Shown here: positions 59,047 to 64,000 of the stretch, piece after piece
Layout of the letters: every line of letters begins with the position of its first letter
Numbering within the stretch: position 1 is the first letter of the stretch
Assembly (NCBI GenBank): GCA_013339765.2
Contig: CM023454.1
Location: forward strand, 151,624,480 to 151,688,479
Direction: 5' to 3'
DNA: 64,000 nucleotides
Source: Haemaphysalis longicornis
Lineage: Eukaryota > Arthropoda > Arachnida > Ixodida > Ixodidae
Program-made: the position numbers and the translations under genes
The notes under the pieces: generated by a model
Seen by the model: only the letters and a program-made list of their open reading frames with translations
Database searches by the model: none
What the model was told of the DNA's origin: nothing

Positions 59047-61355
59047 TCTGAACAAACACACAAAAAAGTCAGTCATCGTGCGTACTAATGTTTAAGGCGA
59101 ACCACGTGGCCAACTTTGGGCCACGTGGGTCGTCGTGATGTTTCGGAATCACCATCGGGGATCACCTCGTAGGCAACTTGGCGAATACGTCGTAGAATCT
59201 GGTAGGGTCCAAAAGCTCCTCACTGAGTCAGCGTCGTCGGATGTGAGTCCAAACCCACACACGATCCCCTAGGGAGTACTCGGCGTCTCGGGGTCGGCGG
59301 TTGTAGCGTCCGGCTTCCACCAGCTGCTGGTCCGTTGTACAAACTCGAGCGAGCTGGCGGGCCTCCTCCGCACGCTGAAGGTATCTTGGACGTCAGCGTT
59401 GAGATCGTCGTCTTCTACGTGCGGAAGCATGGCGTCAAGCTTTGCAGTGAGACGTCTGCCGTAGACAAGCTCGAACGGTGTCATCTGCGTAGTTTCCTGG
59501 ATAGCCGTGTTGTACGAAAACGTGACATACGGAAGGACTTCGTCCCATGTCATGTTCAACGTCGACGTACATAGGCAGCATATCCGCCATCCTCTTGTTG
59601 AGACGTTCCGTCAGTTCATTCGTTTGGGGTTCTTCGTGATCTGTGTTGCTGTAGCGTATTATTCCTTGCATAAGCTCCGCAGTAAAGGCCGTTCCGCGGC
59701 CCGTGATAACGAGGGGCTCCATGTCGCAGCACAACTTGGTTTATGAAGAACTTCACGACTTGTGCAGTCCCCCTCATAAGAGCGGCGGCCTCTGCGTAGC
59801 GCGTCATGTAGTCTGTCGCTACGACAGACTACATGACTCTGATCGTGACGGAGGGAACGGGCCGAGGAAATCCATTCTAATCTGTTGGAAAGGCTTCGAT
59901 GGGACGCCGGTCGACTGCAGAAGTCCGGTGGGTCTCATCGGCGGCGTTTTTCGTCGCTGGCAGTCACGGCAGCTCATGACATATTGGGTGACGTCGGATG
60001 TAATGCGAGGCCAGTAGTACTTCGCCTTGGTTTTTCCAATTGTGCGCGCTGTGCCGAGACTTCCGCAAGACGGGTCCTCGTGGCACGCTTCCGAAATTTC
60101 GTCACGAAGATCTGCGGGGATGGCAAGCAGATAATTCGTACTCATCATAGGGCTGAAATTGTTCACGAGGACGGAGTTTCTCATTCTGAATGCTGGAAAG
60201 TTGCGTTTGAAGGTCGTTGGCACGGCGACGTTGCGTCCTTCGAGGAAGTCGATCATGACACGTAAGTCGGGGTCGGCACGCTGCTAGGTGGCTAGATCGC
60301 TCTCATTCACGGCTCCGAAGAAGGCGCTGTCTTCACCACAGTCTTGTGGTGGCGGGTCGACGAGGGCGCGGGACAGGCAGTCGGACGTCGGAGTGTTTCC
60401 TCCCGGATTTATAGACTACTGTAACGTCGAATTCTTGCAGGCGCAAGCTCCACCTACCAAGACGGCCAGAGGGGTCCTTCAAATTGGCGAGCCAACCAAG
60501 CGTATGGTGGTGTGTCACAACCTTGAATGGTCTACCATAGACGTATGGGCGAAATTTTGAATCGTCCATATAATAGCGAGGCACTGTTTCTCAGAGGAGG
60601 AGTAGCTTTCCCCTCCTTCGACAGACCAAGGCTAGCAAAGGTGATTACTTTTTCGAAACCGTTTTGCTTTTGGACGAGGACGGCAGCCACTGGCGTCCGT
60701 GTGCGTTTCCGTTTCGGCGTCTTCGTCCGGAGGGTTTTGCAGGCGACCTCGCATCTCGCAGAATGCTTTTTCTTGGTCGTTTCCCCAGCTGAAAGGGGGG
60801 CTATATTTCGTTAAGCGTGTGAGTGGCCCTGCAATGCGTGCGAAGTTTTCGACGAAGCGCCGGTAGTATGCGCACAGTCCGAGAAATCTTCGCACGCCCT
60901 TCTTGTCTTTCGGTCTTGGGAAGTTCGCAATGGCTAAAGTTTTTGCCGGGTCAGGCAGGACTTATGCGGCATTGACGGATGGCCCAAAAACTTCAGTTCG
61001 TCGTACGAGAAACTGCACTTTCGTACTGCACAACGTACGAATGGCCACGAGTACAGACTCCAACCTTGCAAGGTGTTCGTCAAAAGTCCGGGCGAATACC
61101 ACAACGTCGTCGAGGTATACGAGGCAGGTGTGTCACTTTAGGCCAGGTAGCACAGTGTCCATGACTCTTTGAAACGTTGCTGGCGCCGTGCACAACCCCA
61201 AATTGCATCACCTTGAACTCGTATAAGCCATCCGGGGTTATAAATTCACTCTTCGCTCGGTCTCTCTCGTCCACTTCAATTTGCCAGTAGCCGGTCTTCG
61301 GATCCATCGATGAGAAGCACTTTGCGTGGCAGAGGTGGTCGAGGGAGTAGCCCAT
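59047..61355 (-). pseudogene. Gypsy-2 pol remnant (RT, RNase H, integrase)
   Basis: Pieces in several frames: DHLCHAKCFSSMDPKTGYWQ (RT, 61355 side), MRRFLGLCAYYRRFVENFAR (thumb), FRPYVYGRPFKVVTHHHTLG (RNase H, Asp of TDH lost), SCGSLGTARTIGKTKAKYYW and VMSCRDCQRRKTPPM (zinc region), QIRMDFLGPFPPSRSE and GRGTAFTAELMQGII (integrase core, with the second Asp region altered), and WDEVLPYVTFSYNTAIQETT near the integrase end. Many stops and deletions. It is useful as a comparison for the lesions in Gypsy-1. Confidence 0.85.
59803..59837. repeat. 16-bp perfect inverted repeat in Gypsy-2
   Basis: GTCATGTAGTCTGTCG (59803-59818) and its exact reverse complement (59822-59837) are separated by 3 bases. 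Gypsy-1 at the same place (about 456-495) has the first copy but not the second. Confidence 0.88.
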
Positions 61356-61577
61356 TCATGGCAGGGGGTACACGTCAGAACTCAGAACTATCAGAACTAT
61401 GTTTATTACATAAAAAACAGGTACAGAAAATGGGTGAAGAGTCATCTGGATCCTTAGCCGACATGGCTAGTCATGGATCCATAACAGAATAACTACAATA
61501 AACAAAAAAACAATCCAAACAATTTTTTTACAATAATTACATATAATGTGAGCTAGGTAAATATATTTAGCTATGTG

Positions 61578-63299
61578 TTAACAGGGTGAGGTATAATGTT
61601 CAGACATGAAAAATTCTCTTAAGGAACGAGTGTTATTTGGTTTCATTTTTATATTCACTGGCACATTGTTCCATAGTTTGGCACTTAGGTAAGAAATAGT
61701 GCGGCGACCGTACACATTATGTATTTTTGGTAAGTTAAGATTACATTTGTGGGCATGTCTGGTGTTTCGTTTAGGTTCTATTACAACGGATGATCGATTG
61801 AATTTATTTAGTGCTCTTTGAACTAGTAATGTTGTTTTGTAGTCCCTTGCTACATTAAATGGCATAATGTTAAGTTCTGAAAAGATTGGGGACGATGGCG
61901 CGGTGGTGGGGGCGCATGTCATTATTCTCATCGCCCTTTTTTGGAGTTTGACAATAACGGAGCTGTATGACGCGAATGTATATCCCCAAGACTCTATACA
62001 ATAACTAAGATGGCAGTGAAAAATGCTAAAGTATATAATTCTTAGTGTTTTAGCGTCAAAGTGTTTGCGCGCTTGAAGTAATGTATAGCATCCAAATGAC
62101 AACTTTTTGCTCAGCTCTCTTATGTGAGGCGCCCAGTGCATTGATTTATCTATAGTTATTCCCAAATATTTATATTCATCAACTTTACTAAGGGGTGTAT
62201 TTCCTATGTATAACTTGCAGTCGTCTGTTACTTGTTTTCGGTTAGAGCAGAAGACTATAAATTTTGTTTTTTTAATATTTAGAACTAATTTATTACTGTT
62301 AAACCAGTGTAATGTCTCACGTAATTCTAAATTTGCTAGAGTTTCGGCTTCTTTTAGACTGTGATGAGAGACGAGTAAAGCAGTATCATCGGCATAGATA
62401 ACTGCGTCTGCGTGATTTAGGGAAGTGGGGTAGTCGTTGATAAATAGAGAAAATAATATGGGACCAAGAACCGACCCTTGGGGTACCCCTGCTAGGACAG
62501 TTTTTAACCCAGATTTGCTGTCTGCTATATGTACAAACTGTTTACGGTTACTTAAATAACTGCGAAAAAAGTTTAAGGTTGGCCCTCGAAAACCATAGCG
62601 TTCTAGTTTTTGCAACAAAATGCCGTGATCCACACAATCAAAAGCCTTTTGTATATCAAGAAATATGCCTAATGTAATTTGGTTGTTATTTAGGGCTTGG
62701 TTAATTACATCTGTTACTGCATTAACTGCCGTTGTGGATGAGTAATTTTTGAGGAAACCATGTTGATTTGTTGTTAAGATTTCATATTTTTCAACGAATT
62801 CCATTACCCTCTTCGCTATTAGCTTTTCAAACAAGATATTAATGCACGATAAGATTGTTATAGGACGGTAGTTTTCTACACAGTTGGGGTCCTCTCCTTT
62901 GAATATAGGCACAACTCTACCAATTTTTAGCTGTTCGGGGTAACTTCCACAGTAAAAAGATTTATTAAATATTTTTTCTAGTGGGTGACACAAAATGTCG
63001 ATGTTAGCTTTTAATATGTTAATTGATATTTCATCATGACCCATTGCTTTATTTGACTGCATCTGTCTGGTCATAGCGATTATTTCTGCGGTGGTTATCT
63101 CTCTGAATGCGAAGCTATTAGTAATCGGTGGGGGTAGTAGGGGGGCCGGTTCATTACTGCGTATATTTTTTAGGGTCCTACTTATGTTTATAAAGAAGTC
63201 ATTGAATTTCGCAGCAAGTGTAGCTTGGTCACAATTCAGGATACTCAAATCAGGGAGTATGTTGAGCTTTTGTGTAGGCTTTATAACTGAGTTTATCAT
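61578..63299 (-). CDS. CR1/Jockey-like LINE reverse transcriptase
   Basis: A 573-codon frame. RT blocks: ITTAEIIAMTRQMQSNKAMG, HDEISINILK, GRVVPIFKGEDPNCVENYRP, ITILSCINILFEKLIAKRVM, NQHGFLKNYSSTTAVNAVTD, FLDIQKAFDCVDHGILLQKL (first catalytic Asp), AGVPQGSVLGPILFSLFIND and DAVIYADDTALLVSHHSLKE (catalytic YADD). The thumb is VDEYKYLGITIDKSMHWAPH, and the C-terminal part ends LREFFMSEHYTSPC. No stop or lost catalytic residue is seen. It is preceded in another frame by the endonuclease, so the full ORF is broken by one shift near 63300-63315; otherwise this domain could be functional. The start Met is probably internal to the ORF. Confidence 0.87.
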   Translation of the reverse strand: MINSVIKPTQKLNILPDLSILNCDQATLAAKFNDFFINISRTLKNIRSNEPAPLLPPPITNSFAFREITTAEIIAMTRQMQSNKAMGHDEISINILKANIDILCHPLEKIFNKSFYCGSYPEQLKIGRVVPIFKGEDPNCVENYRPITILSCINILFEKLIAKRVMEFVEKYEILTTNQHGFLKNYSSTTAVNAVTDVINQALNNNQITLGIFLDIQKAFDCVDHGILLQKLERYGFRGPTLNFFRSYLSNRKQFVHIADSKSGLKTVLAGVPQGSVLGPILFSLFINDYPTSLNHADAVIYADDTALLVSHHSLKEAETLANLELRETLHWFNSNKLVLNIKKTKFIVFCSNRKQVTDDCKLYIGNTPLSKVDEYKYLGITIDKSMHWAPHIRELSKKLSFGCYTLLQARKHFDAKTLRIIYFSIFHCHLSYCIESWGYTFASYSSVIVKLQKRAMRIMTCAPTTAPSSPIFSELNIMPFNVARDYKTTLLVQRALNKFNRSSVVIEPKRNTRHAHKCNLNLPKIHNVYGRRTISYLSAKLWNNVPVNIKMKPNNTRSLREFFMSEHYTSPC

Positions 63300-63970
63300 A
63301 CGCCATAGTTCTTTGAGTTGCCATTGTTTTTGAGTATAAGTTTACTGTAGTAACCTTTTTTCTGTTTTCGTATTAGAGACAGCGAAAAGTTACGCATAGT
63401 TTTGTATTGTTCTTTATAATAATCATTGCCTTTGTGTTGCTTCATTTTATTGAGCCAGTAATCTCTTTTTTTAATCACTTGAAGTATGTTATTTGTCATC
63501 CAGGGACAGATGGGCGTTGAGAGGTACAATGATCTGCGAGAGTTGCAGTTTGACTTAATGCAGCTTGCTCGTAAGTTTGCATAAAAACGTTCGTACGTTA
63601 GGTTAACATCGTTATCGAGATCCTCGTTACCAAGATCTTCGTTAAAGTTTGTTTCTTGTATTACTGTTCTTGTTCTTTCATAGTCCCATCGTTGTGCTTG
63701 ATATGGAGTATGTTTAATGTTCGAAAGGTGAGTATTCAGAGCAATAATGTAGGTAGGATAGTGGTCAGCGACATTTTCAGCAATGACGCCCGCTTCTACT
63801 GAGCTTGGACAGAAATTAGAAAGAATGTGATCAATGATGGAAGAGGACACTTCTGTTACCCTAGTAGGGCATGTAATGTGGTTTTGAAAACCATATGAGC
63901 AAAGTAAGTTGAGGTAATCAGTGCTAGAGGGATCTGATATATTGATGTTAAAATCCCCGCATATGATCAC
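63296..63970 (-). pseudogene. CR1/Jockey-like LINE endonuclease (partial)
   Basis: Starts with IICGDFNINISDPSSTDYLN, the GDFN metal-binding motif of AP-type LINE endonucleases, then NHITCPTRVTEVSSSIIDHI and ENVADHYPTYIIALNTHLSN (the DH motif). After the endonuclease comes the linker CPWMTNNILQVIKKRDYWLN common before LINE RTs. It ends NSKNYGV with a stop; one base of shift would join it to the RT frame (KELWRMINSV). Its N-terminus lies past the window end. Confidence 0.84.
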
Positions 63971-64000
63971 TTTTTTATTCGTGGTAGCAAAGTGTTGTAA

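Larger units (their letters stand above)
58574..61377 (-). mobile_element. Ty3/gypsy element Gypsy-2, decayed relative of Gypsy-1
   Basis: Minus strand: pol from mid-RT to integrase, then a purine-rich AGAGGGGGGTAA next to the 3' LTR (58574-58998). It is homologous to 1-2060 of Gypsy-1 throughout. It is cut at 61377 where a LINE begins; the remaining gag/pol half would lie beyond the window if the LINE inserted into it. Confidence 0.9.
61378..64000 (-). mobile_element. CR1/Jockey-like LINE, long copy running off the window
   Basis: Minus strand: endonuclease (63970-63296), RT (63299-61578), a 3' UTR, and a terminus with repeats of CAGAACT (61377-61405). It starts inside Gypsy-2, so it most likely inserted there. 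One frameshift separates the two frames. Confidence 0.88.

Overview
The window is almost entirely nested retrotransposons and I see no convincing host gene. It looks like an ixodid tick genome. Two tRNA-derived SINE copies (44424-44670 and 53124-53366) match what I remember of the tick Ruka family, and they sit among abundant Ty3/gypsy, BEL, Penelope-like (PLE), I-clade, CR1/Jockey-like, RTE-like and L1/Tx1-like elements. Clade names come from motifs read by eye; no database was searched.

Layout. 1-5177: minus-strand Ty3/gypsy element (Gypsy-1) with one 424-bp LTR, cut by the window start. 5178-5746: 3' end of a CR1/L2-like LINE. 5747-11035: plus-strand Ty3/gypsy (Gypsy-3) split at the RT by a composite insertion (7268 to about 9812) that contains PLE-1. 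11036-12120: RNase H end of an I-clade LINE. 12369-15783: PLE-2 with an inverted arm and an internal MITE-like insertion. 15785-16485: gypsy leader and LTR. 17165-20773: PLE-3, the best preserved PLE, with an inverted arm, two 172-bp direct pseudo-LTRs and an 11-bp target duplication. 21630-22553: another I-clade LINE tail. 22554-29056: mostly unassigned, with an LTR remnant, a tRNA-like sequence and a pogo-like terminus. 29057-32790: 3.7-kb minisatellite with higher-order order. 33724-40670: long I-clade LINE (gag-like ORF1, then EN, RT and RNase H) interrupted by PLE-4, an inverted PLE dimer that itself holds a 210-bp gypsy integrase fragment. 41459-43751: L1/Tx1-like LINE lying between two halves of a tRNA-like sequence. 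44090-46640: minus-strand CR1-like LINE holding a SINE. 48545-54324: RTE-like LINE interrupted by an internally deleted BEL element (5-bp target duplication) and by a second SINE. 57903-58316: third I-clade LINE tail. 58574-61377: Gypsy-2, a decayed relative of Gypsy-1, cut by a CR1/Jockey-like LINE that runs off the window end (61378-64000).

How the parts relate. Several nesting events can be read from target duplications: PLE-4 in the I-clade LINE, BEL in the RTE LINE, SINE in the CR1 LINE and SINE in the RTE LINE. Almost every coding region carries frameshifts or stops, so these are copies or remnants rather than active genes. The exceptions are the 931-codon frame of the deleted BEL element and long frames in Gypsy-1, PLE-3 and the terminal LINE. 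The most noteworthy signals are the repeated composite architecture of the PLEs, a possible conserved and co-varying stem in their pseudo-LTRs, the captured integrase fragment, and the LINE placed inside a tRNA-like sequence.
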